From the NCBI RefSeq assembly GCF_023805295.1, contig NZ_JAMSHT010000001.1, positions 620,001-684,000 on the forward strand: 64,000 nt of DNA. Reading direction: 5' to 3'. The translations under genes were made by a program, and so were the position numbers. Source of the stretch: Sphingomicrobium sediminis (GTDB lineage Bacteria > Pseudomonadota > Alphaproteobacteria > Sphingomonadales > Sphingomonadaceae). Positions 8,683-17,657 of the stretch are shown in pieces. Position 1 is the stretch's first letter; every line of letters begins with the position of its first letter. The notes under the pieces are model-generated. The model ran no database searches. It was not told where the DNA came from and was given only the letters and a program-made list of their open reading frames with translations.

Positions 8683-8706
8683 GCCGGTTTTCGAAAGGAA
8701 GCCGGC
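8683..8706 (+). terminator. Hairpin with GAAA tetraloop between convergent genes
   Basis: GCCGGTTTTC at 8683-8692 pairs fully with GGAAGCCGGC at 8697-8706 (two G-T wobbles) around a GAAA loop. It sits between the small acidic gene and the convergent hypothetical gene. No T-run follows on either strand, so if it terminates it does so weakly. Confidence 0.45.
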
Positions 8707-9042
8707 TCAGTCCATGCTGGCAAGCTGCAGGTCGACCCGCTTGACGATGCAGCCGGGATTTCGCTCGCGTGCAATGTCGAGCACATCGCGATCATGGGTC
8801 GGATGATCGAGCATCAGGACATGGCGCGCAAAATCGCCGCCGCAATCGATCCGCAGTCTCGACATGTCTTCAAGTTCGATCCTGGCATCGGTCAGGCGCG
8901 GCGCGACTTCTTCGACGAATCCGCGGAACCGATAGTTCGGCTGCTCCGCCATCGTCATTGCGGTTTCCGCAGCCGGAATACCGATCATCAGCGCGAGCCC
9001 GAACAGGCCAGCCTTGGCAATATCTCTTGAGTCCCCACCCAT
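8707..9042 (-). CDS. Hypothetical protein with one N-terminal hydrophobic segment
   Basis: A 111-residue reading from the ATG at 9042 (AAGG five bases upstream); a TTG at 9063 would add seven residues. Residues about 8-26 (KAGLFGLALMIGIPAAETA) form a single hydrophobic segment that could be a signal peptide or anchor. The rest is mixed charged, with one cysteine in RIDCGGDF and another in PGCIVKRV near the C terminus. I do not recognise a family. It is convergent with the stress gene pair across a hairpin. Existence as a gene is likely but not certain. Confidence 0.5.
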   Translation of the reverse strand: MGGDSRDIAKAGLFGLALMIGIPAAETAMTMAEQPNYRFRGFVEEVAPRLTDARIELEDMSRLRIDCGGDFARHVLMLDHPTHDRDVLDIARERNPGCIVKRVDLQLASMD

Positions 9043-9170
9043 AACCGCCTTCGTAGCGATCAAATGCTTGAAGAAAAATGACTCTCGTCGCTTGAGGACG
9101 GCAACTTGCCGATAAGGCTGCTCATCGCCCGGCTGGCGGTTGCGGTTAAGCTGGGCTAGGCCCCTTCCCC

Positions 9171-9749
9171 ATGGAAAAGCCCGAAACGCTCGACGAGGTG
9201 CTCGCGGACATCAAGGCCCGGCTGGCGCTCGGGGCGGGCGATCGCAAGACCATGTTCCATACGCCCGCCATCGTGACCGCAGACGTCGACGCCCGCGTGA
9301 TGGTGCTGCGCGATTTCGATCCCGACGCGATGCGGTGTCGTTTCCACACGGATTTGCGCAGCCCCAAGGTGGCGGCCGTCGAGGCCGACCCGCGCGTGGC
9401 CATGCTCGCCTATGACAAGCCCAGCAAGCTCCAGCTGCGCGCGCGCGGGCGGGCTCGGATCGTGCGTGATGGCGACCTCGTCGACGCGGCATGGGCCGGG
9501 AGCACCAATTTCGCCAAGAGATGCTATCTCGGCGACGCGCCGAGCGATGTTTCGCGAGTGCCGACATCGGGGCTGCCCGAGCAGTTCGAAGGCGTTGAGC
9601 CAGACGACGAACAATTGGTCCCGGCGCGCGAGAATTTCGGATTGCTCCTCATCGACCTTGATGAGGTCGATTGGTTCACGCTTGCCCATGACGGCCATCG
9701 TCGTGCGATTTGGCGCCGCGAGGGCGAAATGGAGTGGCTGGCGCCCTGA
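9171..9749 (+). CDS. Pyridoxamine 5'-phosphate oxidase family flavoprotein
   Basis: A 192-residue protein with the split-barrel FMN-binding pattern: residues about 28-110 carry FHTPAIVTADVDARVMVLRD, MRCRFHTDLRSPKVAAVE and VAMLAYDKPSKLQLRARGRA, as in PNPOx-like proteins of proteobacteria. The C-terminal FGLLLIDLDEVDWFTLAHDG and RRAIWRREG also fit. The substrate is unlikely to be pyridoxamine phosphate itself, because the dedicated PdxH C-terminal region is not visible. No clear Shine-Dalgarno precedes ATG 9171. Confidence 0.78.
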   Translation: MEKPETLDEVLADIKARLALGAGDRKTMFHTPAIVTADVDARVMVLRDFDPDAMRCRFHTDLRSPKVAAVEADPRVAMLAYDKPSKLQLRARGRARIVRDGDLVDAAWAGSTNFAKRCYLGDAPSDVSRVPTSGLPEQFEGVEPDDEQLVPARENFGLLLIDLDEVDWFTLAHDGHRRAIWRREGEMEWLAP

Positions 9750-9812
9750 TTTCCGCCACATCCGTTATCCATTCATAGGTGCGTATAGCAGTAAAAAGCC
9801 CGTAAATCCGGT

Positions 9813-9829
9813 ATTTCTGGAACAGAAAT
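9813..9829. promoter_or_regulatory. Perfect 7-3-7 palindrome in the promoter region of the repeat protein gene
   Basis: ATTTCTG at 9813-9819 and CAGAAAT at 9823-9829 flank GAA in the 230-base gap before 9980. The half-site resembles the GbsR-type operators at 49.4 and 50.0 kb in this window, but the spacing is 3 bases shorter. It may be an operator or only a hairpin. The rest of this gap holds no gene I can support. Confidence 0.3.
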
Positions 9830-9979
9830 GGTTACCGCCATGGTAGGGCGGTTCGGCTCATCGCAGCTAAGCGCTCCATTCGTCGATAACCGCTAAATTC
9901 GCGTTTGGAGGATGATTGACCCTTAACCCTTCCCTGCGCTGTCTCTTTCGCCTCAGTAACAATAGTCTTTGGGGATGGA

Positions 9980-10591
9980 ATGATGATCAGACGTTCGATG
10001 CTGCTGGCCGCCACGGCCGCAATTTTCACGGCGACACCTGCGCTGGCGCAGGATGCCGGCGAAGGCGACGGCACCGAGGAAGGTAGCGGCGAAGGCACGG
10101 ACGGCGGTGAAGGCACTGACGGCGGTGAAGGAACCGATGGTGGTGAAGGCACTGACGGCGGCGACGGCACCGATGGTGGTGAAGGGAGCGACGGGGGTGA
10201 AGGCACTGACGGCGGCGAAGGTACCGATGGCGGTGAAGGCACTGAAGGTGGCGAAGGAACCGACGGCGGTGAGACCGATGCCGGCGAAGGTACGGAGACC
10301 GAATCGAACGGCCTTGGTAGCCAGGTTCGCGAGCTCGCGCAGGGCGAACGCGATCCCGAGCAGCCCGGTATCGGCCACCTCGTCCGCGAATTGGCGCGTC
10401 CTGCCGAAGTAAGCGAAGCGCGTGCGGCAGCTGCCGAAGCGCGTGAGCAGGCCAAGGCCGCCCGCGAAGAGGCCAAGGTCGCTCGCCAGGAAGCCAAGGG
10501 CGCCCGCGACGATGCGAAGGCCGCGCGTGAAGACGCCAAGGATGCGCGCCAGAATGCGCGTGAAGCGCGGGGACGCGGCCGCGGTCGTTAA
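9980..10591 (+). CDS. Secreted acidic hexapeptide-repeat protein with charged helical tail
   Basis: A 203-residue protein. A signal peptide (about residues 1-24, ending ALA before QD) is followed by ten tandem GTDGGE hexapeptides at residues 39-98 (variants GTDGGD, GSDGGE, GTEGGE), then a linker containing NGLGSQVRELAQ and IGHLVRELARP, then an Ala/Lys/Glu/Arg-rich helical region (EAREQAKAAREEAKVARQEA) ending in GRGRGR. It therefore has a strongly acidic glycine-rich middle and a basic C terminus. The aspartate-rich repeats might bind calcium, which is inference. I do not recognise a named family. Confidence 0.75.
   Translation: MMIRRSMLLAATAAIFTATPALAQDAGEGDGTEEGSGEGTDGGEGTDGGEGTDGGEGTDGGDGTDGGEGSDGGEGTDGGEGTDGGEGTEGGEGTDGGETDAGEGTETESNGLGSQVRELAQGERDPEQPGIGHLVRELARPAEVSEARAAAAEAREQAKAAREEAKVARQEAKGARDDAKAAREDAKDARQNAREARGRGRGR
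10094..10273 (+). repeat. Ten tandem 18-bp units coding GTDGGE
   Basis: The coding sequence contains ten in-frame 18-base units with the pattern GGY ACN GAY GGY GGY GAA. Third-base differences between units show the array is not a very recent expansion. It lies inside the secreted repeat protein and is not a CRISPR array, because there are no spacers. Confidence 0.9.
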
Positions 10592-10677
10592 GCACCGCAC
10601 TCACCACCTGATGCGGGGCGTCGCCGAAAGGGAGTCGGCGGCGCCCCCTTCATTCTAAGATTTCGGGGGATTTCATC

Positions 10678-11442
10678 ATGTTTCGCATCATTGCGCTCGG
10701 CACGGCGCTGAGTTTCGCGATCGCCGCACCGGCAGCCGCGCAGAGCGTCACGGTTTCAAGCGGTGTCGATTATAGCAGCGGAAGTTACGGGACCGACACC
10801 GACACCAGCATCCTCGTCGTGCCGTTCAGCCTGCGAACCCGCGGCGATGGTTGGTCGGTCGGCGTCTCGGTGCCCTATATCAACATCGATGGCTCCAGCA
10901 GCGTGGTCGGCGGCGGCGGTGGTCCCATCATCACCGATCCCGATGCCGAGACGAGTAGCCGTTCCGGGGTCGGCGACCTCTCGGTTCGCCTCAATGTCGA
11001 CATTGCCGAATTGGAAGGCATGGAAGTCAGCTTTGGCGGCCGCCTCAAATTGCCGACCGGTAACCGCGAGAAGCGCCTCTCCACGGGTGAGACGGACATT
11101 TCAGCGGGTCTCGAAGTCTCGGCAACGCGCGGCGACATCCTGCCCTATGCCGAGCTTGGCTATCGCGTGCTTGGCGATCCCGAAGGAACGACGCTTGATG
11201 ACGGGATCTATGGGTCGGCGGGCCTGACTTTCCTACTCGGCGATGGGCTCGTCGGGCTTGCCAGCTATGACTATACGGCTGCCAGCGTGTCGACGAGCGA
11301 AGACAGCCACAGCCTCTTCGGTGCCCTGGTCATCCCGGCCGGCGATCGCTTGAGCGTGACCAGCTATGGCACGCTGGGCCTGAGCGAAGGCGCGCCCGAT
11401 TATGGCCTGGGCCTCCTGCTCAGCTTCAAACTGGCGGAATGA
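10678..11442 (+). CDS. Outer-membrane beta-barrel protein (MetA-pathway/transporter-like family)
   Basis: A 254-residue protein with a signal peptide ending APAAAQ at about residue 22 and then alternating polar/hydrophobic strands. Recognisable parts are GDGWSVGVSVPYINIDG, a glycine loop with GVGDLSVRLN, FGGRLKLPTGNREKRLSTGE and YGLGLLLSFKLAE at the end, as in barrels annotated as transporter or phenol-degradation MetA family. Function unknown. It ends in a hydrophobic strand and is followed by a strong hairpin. Confidence 0.75.
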   Translation: MFRIIALGTALSFAIAAPAAAQSVTVSSGVDYSSGSYGTDTDTSILVVPFSLRTRGDGWSVGVSVPYINIDGSSSVVGGGGGPIITDPDAETSSRSGVGDLSVRLNVDIAELEGMEVSFGGRLKLPTGNREKRLSTGETDISAGLEVSATRGDILPYAELGYRVLGDPEGTTLDDGIYGSAGLTFLLGDGLVGLASYDYTAASVSTSEDSHSLFGALVIPAGDRLSVTSYGTLGLSEGAPDYGLGLLLSFKLAE

Positions 11443-11450
11443 GGTTTTGC

Positions 11451-11472
11451 GAGGGGGCTAGATGGCCCCCTC
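11451..11472 (+). terminator. Terminator-like hairpin after the barrel gene
   Basis: GAGGGGGC at 11451-11458 pairs with GCCCCCTC at 11465-11472 around a six-base loop, nine bases after the stop codon. A short TTTT follows nine bases later, so it is an imperfect intrinsic terminator. Confidence 0.6.
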
Positions 11473-11572
11473 ACCCATTTTCGCGCCCTGCCCTTGCAAG
11501 GCGTCCAAAGCGTTCCCATCTTCAACTGTGTTGCTGCACTAATGCAGCGTTACGGCAAGGAGCATGGGAGCA

Positions 11573-12019
11573 ATGACCGATCACGAAGCCCGCGAACGGG
11601 CCCGCGTTCATTTCGAGAATTTTAAGAATGCCGCGATGGAAGCGCGCGACGAGTTTATCAAGGCGATGACCGAGATGCGCAGCATGTCGCAGGACAAGGC
11701 CCGCGAAGCACGGGCGCATGCGCACGAACATCAGCGTGAATGGCGCGAGGAAGCGCAGGAATTCGTCGGCCGCGTCCGCGAGAATGTCGCGCGTCAGGCC
11801 GAAGCGGCTGCCCATCGTGCACGCAAGGCCGCGGAACGGGCCGAGCGGGCAACCGAGCGGATGCATCGCAAGATCGAGGCCGCACAGGAGCGTGCTCGTG
11901 CTGCCGCCGAGGAAGCGCAGGCTGCGGCGAAGGAAGCCGAAGCTGCTGCTGCGGAAGCACAGAAGGCCGAGGACGAAGGCACCAAGCCCAAGAGCAAGAA
12001 GCCCAAAAAGAAGAAGTAG
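11573..12019 (+). CDS. Alanine-rich charged coiled-coil protein
   Basis: A 148-residue protein that is almost entirely one predicted helix rich in Ala, Glu, Arg and Lys (for example AAERAERATERMHRKIEAAQ), with histidine-rich HAHEHQREW in the middle and a basic tail (KPKSKKPKKKK). No signal peptide or membrane segment. The start at 11573 keeps AAGGAG at ten-base spacing; an ATG at 11564 would add three residues. The tail might bind nucleic acid, as in some histone-like proteins, but that is inference. Confidence 0.65.
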   Translation: MTDHEARERARVHFENFKNAAMEARDEFIKAMTEMRSMSQDKAREARAHAHEHQREWREEAQEFVGRVRENVARQAEAAAHRARKAAERAERATERMHRKIEAAQERARAAAEEAQAAAKEAEAAAAEAQKAEDEGTKPKSKKPKKKK

Positions 12020-12022
12020 GGC

Positions 12023-12310
12023 CTAGCCCGCCACTTCCAGCTCGATATCGACCGGTAGGTCGAGGGAAAGCCCCTCGGCCTGCCGGACCGATTTCTTCAT
12101 CGGCAAAAGGAAGCTCCCGCTCGATTTGTCCGGGAAAAGCGAGGTGCGCCAGCTTGTCTCGCCTACCCGCACGCTAACCTTGATCGAACCGAAGCCGCCG
12201 CGCTGCCCCATGGCGTCGAGCCGCACTTCGCTCGCCGTCTCGGCCGGCAGGGTGACGAAGAACCAATTCCCCCCGGACCAACGCCATAGCGGCGCGGTGA
12301 AGCGGATCAC
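12023..12310 (-). CDS. DUF1905 domain protein
   Basis: A 95-residue protein matching the small DUF1905 beta-barrel: FTAPLWRWSGGNWFFVTLP, GSIKVSVRVGETSWRTSLFP and SGSFLLPMKKSVRQAEGL are typical. It begins with GTG at 12310, overlapping the TGA of the upstream diguanylate cyclase gene as GTGA, so it is the second gene of that pair. Molecular function of the domain is unknown. Confidence 0.85.
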   Translation of the reverse strand: MIRFTAPLWRWSGGNWFFVTLPAETASEVRLDAMGQRGGFGSIKVSVRVGETSWRTSLFPDKSSGSFLLPMKKSVRQAEGLSLDLPVDIELEVAG

Positions 12311-13710
12311 TGCGCGCCTGCGGGCGCTGCATCCTCATAGACCAGGCAGAGATTGCGGCCTTCATCCTTGGCGCGATAAAGCGCGAGGTCGGCGTCGCGC
12401 AGCATCTCGCCTGTGATCCGGTGCCGGTCGCGATATTCGGCGATCCCGATACTGATCGTCACATGTTTGAGATCGTGCGACCATTCATGCGCTGCGGCGC
12501 GTTCACGCAGCTTCTCACAGCGTTCGAAAATGTCCTCGGCGCTTTCGCCCTCGAAAATGCCCAGGAATTCCTCGCCGCCCAAGCGTCCCAATTTCCCGGT
12601 CGCCTCCAGCTCCTCGCGCATCAGGTTCGTCAGGGTCGAGAGGATGTCATCGCCCTGCACATGCCCGAAGCGGTCGTTGATCGACTTAAAATGGTCGATA
12701 TCGACCATCGCGATGGCGAGCGGTGTCTCGTCGCGGCGGGCGCGCACCATGGCCTGCTCGAGCTGGCGCAGGATCTTGCGCCGGGTCGCCATGCCGGTGA
12801 GCTGGTCGGTTTCGGCCAGTTCGAGATTCTGCATCGCTTCGTTCTGGTGGCGCCGGATGAGCACGGCGAGCGGCATGATCGCTGCGATCAGGCAGACCAG
12901 ATAGGCTTGGAAATAGATCACCTGCGTCTGGATATTGTCGAAGTGCTCGCTGACCGGCCCCTCTCCCGAAGCCGTCAGATAGGAGCCGATGGCGGTGACC
13001 AGCAGGATGCCTACTGCTGCGCCCGAGAGACCCAAGGCAGAGGTCGCTAGCGCCAGCCCAACGACCGGCAAGAAAAGCAACGGATAGGTATGCTGTGCGA
13101 AGGCGGCGAGCGACATGGCGACGAGCAGCGCATAGACCGCGAAAGCCCCGGGGCGCACAAGCTTGCGCCGATCGTGGCGATCGGAAGCCAGGAACATGAT
13201 GACCGGGGTGACCGTCGCAAGACCCAGCATCACCGTGCTAGACCAGGACCACAGGAATTCGAGACTGAAGTTCATCGAGAGCGCGCCCGCCATCAGCGCG
13301 CTGGCCACGCCACCCGCAATCAGCGCCCCAGCAAAACGGATGATGGCAACCGGATCGCCCGGATGCGCGAAGCGATGGCGACCCATCAGGCGCCAGACGA
13401 TGAAGCCTTCGATGATATTGGCCGCGGTGTAACCGGCAGCGACGATCCACGGCACGCCGCCCACGACATTGGCGCCCATACTCGCAAACCCGACACCCGC
13501 CGCCAGCACGACGCGCGCCTCGCGCGGTACGAGGAACAGCCCGGCGACGAACACGCCGCTGGCGGGCCAGATGGCGGCAATGCCGTCCTCGGCGTCCGTG
13601 ACGATCAGCGCCGCGACCGCACAGACAAGGTAGAGCAACGAGAAGGCGAGCGTGATTGGCAGATGGCGCACCATCACCTTGCGCTCCAAATTCTCACTTG
13701 GTTTCAACAT
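12307..13710 (-). CDS. MASE1-like membrane sensor with GGDEF diguanylate cyclase domain
   Basis: A protein of 467 residues from the ATG at 13710; a GTG or ATG nearer 13761 or a later MVRHLP start is possible. About eight hydrophobic helices form the N-terminal MASE1-type sensor (LYLVCAVAALIVTD, GIAAIWPASGVFVAGLFL). The C-terminal GGDEF domain starts near TDQLTGMATRRKI and holds MVDIDHFKSINDRFGH and the catalytic LGGEEF, so c-di-GMP synthesis should be possible. The position five residues upstream of GGEEF has no RxxD, so product inhibition by an I-site is not expected. The signal sensed is unknown. Confidence 0.88.
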   Translation of the reverse strand: MLKPSENLERKVMVRHLPITLAFSLLYLVCAVAALIVTDAEDGIAAIWPASGVFVAGLFLVPREARVVLAAGVGFASMGANVVGGVPWIVAAGYTAANIIEGFIVWRLMGRHRFAHPGDPVAIIRFAGALIAGGVASALMAGALSMNFSLEFLWSWSSTVMLGLATVTPVIMFLASDRHDRRKLVRPGAFAVYALLVAMSLAAFAQHTYPLLFLPVVGLALATSALGLSGAAVGILLVTAIGSYLTASGEGPVSEHFDNIQTQVIYFQAYLVCLIAAIMPLAVLIRRHQNEAMQNLELAETDQLTGMATRRKILRQLEQAMVRARRDETPLAIAMVDIDHFKSINDRFGHVQGDDILSTLTNLMREELEATGKLGRLGGEEFLGIFEGESAEDIFERCEKLRERAAAHEWSHDLKHVTISIGIAEYRDRHRITGEMLRDADLALYRAKDEGRNLCLVYEDAAPAGAQ

Positions 13711-13821
13711 GTTCGGCACGTCCCCACGTCTCGCATTCGCGCATATCCGAGCAACGCGCATTTGATGCGAGTGCCCTTAAGTGCCGATTGCCGCGGAAAG
13801 ACTCAATGCCAAATCAAGAAA

Positions 13822-13861
13822 GATCGTAAAGCCCGCATCAAGGATAGCGAGCTTTACGATC
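13822..13861 (-). terminator. Intrinsic terminator of ettA
   Basis: An 11-bp perfect inverted repeat, GATCGTAAAGC at 13822-13832 and GCTTTACGATC at 13851-13861, lies 17 bases past the ettA stop. On the minus strand the second arm is followed by TTTCTT. The loop is 18 bases. Confidence 0.65.
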
Positions 13862-13878
13862 CAGTTTTCGGTTCCCGA

Positions 13879-15558
13879 TTAGCGGGTTAGCTTCTTATAC
13901 GCCAAGCGGGTCGGACGATCCGCCGCGTCGCCGAGGCGGCGGCGTTTGTCTTCTTCATAGGCCTCGAAGTTCCCCTCGAACCATTCGACATGGCTGTCGC
14001 CTTCGAAGGCGAGAATGTGCGTGGCGAGGCGGTCGAGGAAGAAGCGGTCGTGCGAGATGACCACGGCGCAACCGGCGAAATTCTCGATCGCGTCTTCCAA
14101 CGCACCCAGCGTTTCGACGTCGAGATCGTTGGTCGGCTCGTCCAACAGCAGCACGTTGCCGCCCTGCTTGAGCATCTTGGCCATGTGGACGCGATTGCGC
14201 TCACCGCCCGAAAGCTTGCCGACATTCTTCTGCTGGTCCGCGCCCTTGAAGTTGAAGGCACCGACATAGGCACGGGTCGAGGTGTCGTGACCGTTGACGG
14301 TCATGTAGTCGAGCCCGTCGGAAATCTCTTCCCAAACATTGTTAGCCGGATCGAGATCGTCGCGCGATTGGTCGACATAGCCGAGGCGGACCGTGTCGCC
14401 GACCTCGATCGTGCCGCTGTCAGGCGTTTCCTGGCCGGTGATGATCTTGAAGAGCGTGGACTTGCCCGCGCCGTTGGGACCGATCACGCCGACAATGCCG
14501 CCCGGGGGCAGCGTGAAGCTCAAATCTTCGAACAACAGCTTGTCGCCATAGGCCTTCGAGATGTTGTTGGCCTCAATGACCTTGCCACCGAGGCGCTCGG
14601 GCACCTGGATGACGATCTGCGCCTTGCCGGGCTTGCGATCGGCCTGTGCGTCCTGGAGCTGCTCGAACTTGCGGATACGCGCCTTCGATTTGGTCTGGCG
14701 GGCCTTGGGCGACTGGCGGATCCATTCCAGTTCGCGGCTGAGGCTCTTCTGGCGACCGCTTTCCTCGCGCGCTTCCTGTTCGAGGCGCTTGGCCTTCTTC
14801 TCGAGATAGGTCGAGTAGTTGCCCTCGTAGGGGAAGTAGCTGCCGCGATCCAATTCGAGGATCCAGCCGACGACATTGTCGAGGAAGTAGCGATCGTGGG
14901 TGATCATCAGCACCGCACCGGCATATTCCTTGAGATGGTTTTCGAGCCACTCCACGCTTTCGGCATCGAGGTGGTTGGTCGGTTCGTCCAACAGCAGGAT
15001 GTCGGGCTTCTGGATGAGCAGGCGGGTCAGCGCAACGCGGCGCTTTTCACCGCCTGAGAGGTTTTCCACGCTCGCATCCGAGGGCGGGCAGCGAAGCGCT
15101 TCCATCGCGATCTCGAGCTGGTTGTCGAGCGTCCAGCCATCGACCGCATCGATCGCTTCCTGAAGCTCGCCCATTTCGGCCATGAGCGCATCGAAGTCGG
15201 CATCTTCGGGCGGGTCGCCCATCAGCGTGGTGATCTCGTTGAAACGATCGACCTTGTCGGCAATCTCGCGCGCGCCGTCCTTGACGTTTTCGAGCACGGT
15301 CTTGCTCTCGTCGAGCTGCGGTTCCTGCGGCAGGTAGCCGACCGAGATATTCTCGCCCGGCCAGGCCTCGCCCTGGAAGTCCTTGTCGATGCCGGCCATG
15401 ATTTTCATGAGCGTCGACTTACCCGCACCGTTGGGGCCCACGATGCCGATCTTGGCACCCTGGTAGAATTGCAGGTTGATGTTCGAAAGCACCGGCTTTT
15501 GCGCACCGGGGAAGGACTTGGTCATGTCCTTCATGACGAAGGCGTACTGGGCGGCCAT
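13879..15558 (-). CDS. ettA: Energy-dependent translational throttle protein EttA (ABC-F)
   Basis: Ribosome-associated ABC-F ATPase that gates the first elongation step according to ATP/ADP ratio. The 559-residue protein has two nucleotide-binding domains: Walker A GPNGAGKST near residue 40 and again near 360, ABC signatures LSGGEKRR and LSGGERNR, and DEPTNHLD/DEPTNDLD Walker B motifs. The arm and linker lie between them (KKAKRLEQEAREESG onward). Length and start MAAQYAFVMKDMTK match EttA. Stands alone with its own terminator. Confidence 0.94.
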   Translation of the reverse strand: MAAQYAFVMKDMTKSFPGAQKPVLSNINLQFYQGAKIGIVGPNGAGKSTLMKIMAGIDKDFQGEAWPGENISVGYLPQEPQLDESKTVLENVKDGAREIADKVDRFNEITTLMGDPPEDADFDALMAEMGELQEAIDAVDGWTLDNQLEIAMEALRCPPSDASVENLSGGEKRRVALTRLLIQKPDILLLDEPTNHLDAESVEWLENHLKEYAGAVLMITHDRYFLDNVVGWILELDRGSYFPYEGNYSTYLEKKAKRLEQEAREESGRQKSLSRELEWIRQSPKARQTKSKARIRKFEQLQDAQADRKPGKAQIVIQVPERLGGKVIEANNISKAYGDKLLFEDLSFTLPPGGIVGVIGPNGAGKSTLFKIITGQETPDSGTIEVGDTVRLGYVDQSRDDLDPANNVWEEISDGLDYMTVNGHDTSTRAYVGAFNFKGADQQKNVGKLSGGERNRVHMAKMLKQGGNVLLLDEPTNDLDVETLGALEDAIENFAGCAVVISHDRFFLDRLATHILAFEGDSHVEWFEGNFEAYEEDKRRRLGDAADRPTRLAYKKLTR

Positions 15559-15626
15559 GGGTCGCGATTCCTACTTGCTGATTAGGGGTTTGGAAGCCGC
15601 CTAGCCTATCGGAGGGAGACGCGCAA

Positions 15627-17261
15627 TCAGTCGCGGCCCGTCATCGCTTCGACGCCTTCGAAACTATAATCCTTGAACTGTTCGCGCAGGGTCTTTTTCG
15701 AAAGCTTGCCAGTGGCCGTGTGCGGGAGTTCGTCGACGAACTCCACGGCGTCGGGCAGCCACCATTTGGCGACCTGTCCCTTGAGCCCCTCGACCACCGC
15801 GTCGCCGGACACCTCGCAGCTTCCGTCTTTCACGCAGACGAGCAGCGGGCGTTCGTCCCATTTGGGATGGAAGATGCCGATGCAAGCGGCCTCGGCGATG
15901 CCGTCCACGCCAAGCGCAGCATTTTCGAGCTCGATCGAGCTGATCCATTCGCCACCCGACTTGATGACGTCCTTGGAGCGGTCGGTGATCTGCATGGTGC
16001 CGTCGGGATGGAGCGCGGCGACGTCGCCTGTGGAGAACCAGCCATCTGCGTCGATGGCGGGTTCGTCGGCCTTGAAATATTTGCCGATGACCCAGGCGCC
16101 GCGGACCTGGAGGTCGCCCGACGCCTTGCCGTCGCGGGGCAGCACATTGCCCTCATCATCGACAATGCGCATTTCGATGCCGAAGGGCACGCGGCCCTGG
16201 CGCGCGATCCAGTCAACTTGCTCCTCGTCGCTCATCTCTTCCCAGCCATTGGGCTTGCCGCCAAGGCTGCCGATGGGCGAGAGCTCGGTCATGCCCCAGG
16301 CATGGCTAATGTCGATGCCGCGGGCGCGGAACCACTTGATCATGGCGCGCGGCGCTGCCGAACCGCCGATCGTCACCTTCTTCAAGGAGCCGAGTTCGTC
16401 GCCCGTCTCCTCGATATGCTTGATCATGTCGATCCAGATGGTCGGCACGCCCGCCGAGTGGGTGACTTTCTCATCGCGGAACAGGTCGACCATGCGCTTG
16501 GCGCTATAGTCTGCGCTCAGGACCATCTTGCAACCGACGAGCGGCGCCGCCCAAGGCAGGCCCCAGGCATTGGCGTGGAACATCGGTACGATGGGCAGCG
16601 CACAATCGCGCTTGGCAAGATCGAAGCAATCGGGCTGAACCTCGGCGAGCGCATGCAGCACCATCGAGCGATGCTCGTAGATCACGCCTTTGGGATTGCC
16701 GGTGGTGCCTGACGTGTAACAAAGCCCGATCGGATCACGCTCATCGGCGTCGACCCATTGGAAATCGTCATCCTCGGCGCCGATCCATTCCTCGAAGCTG
16801 GGATCCCCTTTCCAGCCTTCGGGCGGGTCGTAGACGATGTAATGCTCGATCGTCTTCCAATGCTCTCTCATCGCATCGACGAGCGGCTTCATCATCGCAT
16901 CGTAGAGCAGCACCCTATCCTCGGCATGGTTGCCGATATAGCCGAGCTGCTCGGGGAAAAGGCGCGGGTTGATGGTGTGGAGCACCCCGCCCATGCCGAT
17001 CGCGCCATACCAGCTGATGAGATGGCGCTCATGGTTCATCGCAAGTGTGGCTACTCGGTCGCCCTGCTTGACGCCCAGCTTGGTCAGCGCCTTGGCCATC
17101 TGCCGCGACTTTTTGGCAATCTCGGCCCAGTTGGTGCGCGTCATGTTGCCATCGGCCCAGGCCGAGACGATCTCGCCATCGCCATGCTCGCGCTCGGCAT
17201 GGTCGACCAGCCGCATCACGTTCAAGGGCCAATCCTGCATCGTGCCGAGCCGTAAAGTCAT
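15627..17261 (-). CDS. Medium/long-chain fatty acyl-CoA synthetase
   Basis: ATP-dependent acid:CoA ligase that activates fatty acids through an acyl-adenylate. In 544 residues it shows the AMP-binding loop [31 protein letters not shown] and the hinge [15 protein letters not shown], and ends with [15 protein letters not shown] containing the adenylation lysine. The sequence pattern ([20 protein letters not shown] at the N terminus) is that of the FadD/AlkK group. Chain-length preference cannot be read from sequence. Confidence 0.88.
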   Translation of the reverse strand: MTLRLGTMQDWPLNVMRLVDHAEREHGDGEIVSAWADGNMTRTNWAEIAKKSRQMAKALTKLGVKQGDRVATLAMNHERHLISWYGAIGMGGVLHTINPRLFPEQLGYIGNHAEDRVLLYDAMMKPLVDAMREHWKTIEHYIVYDPPEGWKGDPSFEEWIGAEDDDFQWVDADERDPIGLCYTSGTTGNPKGVIYEHRSMVLHALAEVQPDCFDLAKRDCALPIVPMFHANAWGLPWAAPLVGCKMVLSADYSAKRMVDLFRDEKVTHSAGVPTIWIDMIKHIEETGDELGSLKKVTIGGSAAPRAMIKWFRARGIDISHAWGMTELSPIGSLGGKPNGWEEMSDEEQVDWIARQGRVPFGIEMRIVDDEGNVLPRDGKASGDLQVRGAWVIGKYFKADEPAIDADGWFSTGDVAALHPDGTMQITDRSKDVIKSGGEWISSIELENAALGVDGIAEAACIGIFHPKWDERPLLVCVKDGSCEVSGDAVVEGLKGQVAKWWLPDAVEFVDELPHTATGKLSKKTLREQFKDYSFEGVEAMTGRD

Positions 17262-17324
17262 GACGAAATTCCCCTCCTGACAGAGAATGTTACGCTAGAT
17301 TGCTGTGAAGGTGTGGCAATACCT

Positions 17325-17657
17325 CTAGAAGGGCATCTTCATGCCGGGCGGGAGCGGGAAACCCGACGTCGCCTTCTTCATTTCCTCGGCTGCTGCCACA
17401 TCAGCCTTGGCCTTGGCATCGTTGAAGGCGGCGGTGACGAGATCCTCGACCATCGCCTTTTCCTCGGGCTTCATCAGGCTCTCGTCGATCTCGACGCGCA
17501 CGATCCGGCCCTTGGCGGTGGCGCGAACCTTGACCAGTCCGCCGCCGGCTTCGCCTTCGACCTCGATCTTCTCGAGCTCGTTCTGCGCATTGGCGAGGTC
17601 TTCCTGGGCCTTCTGCGCCATGGCGAGGATTTCGTTCATGTCGGGCATGTCGGGCAT
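17325..17657 (-). CDS. ybaB: Nucleoid-associated protein YbaB/EbfC
   Basis: A 110-residue dimeric DNA-binding protein. It starts at the ATG overlapping the dnaX stop (TAATG at 17659-17655) and reads MNEILAMAQKAQEDLANAQNEL, then the central GGGLVKVRATAKGRIVRVEI strands, then ESLMKPEEKAMVEDLVTAAFNDA. The dnaX-ybaB order is conserved across many proteobacteria, usually with recR downstream; recR does not follow here. Confidence 0.93.
   Translation of the reverse strand: MPDMPDMNEILAMAQKAQEDLANAQNELEKIEVEGEAGGGLVKVRATAKGRIVRVEIDESLMKPEEKAMVEDLVTAAFNDAKAKADVAAAEEMKKATSGFPLPPGMKMPF

Noticed and set aside
10094..10273. Tandem repeat considered as CRISPR
   Set aside because: Units are contiguous, coding and in frame; no spacers and no cas genes nearby.
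13990..15057. 355-codon open frame opposite ettA
   Set aside because: Mirror of the ABC motifs of ettA; hydrophobic and repetitive composition arises from codon structure.
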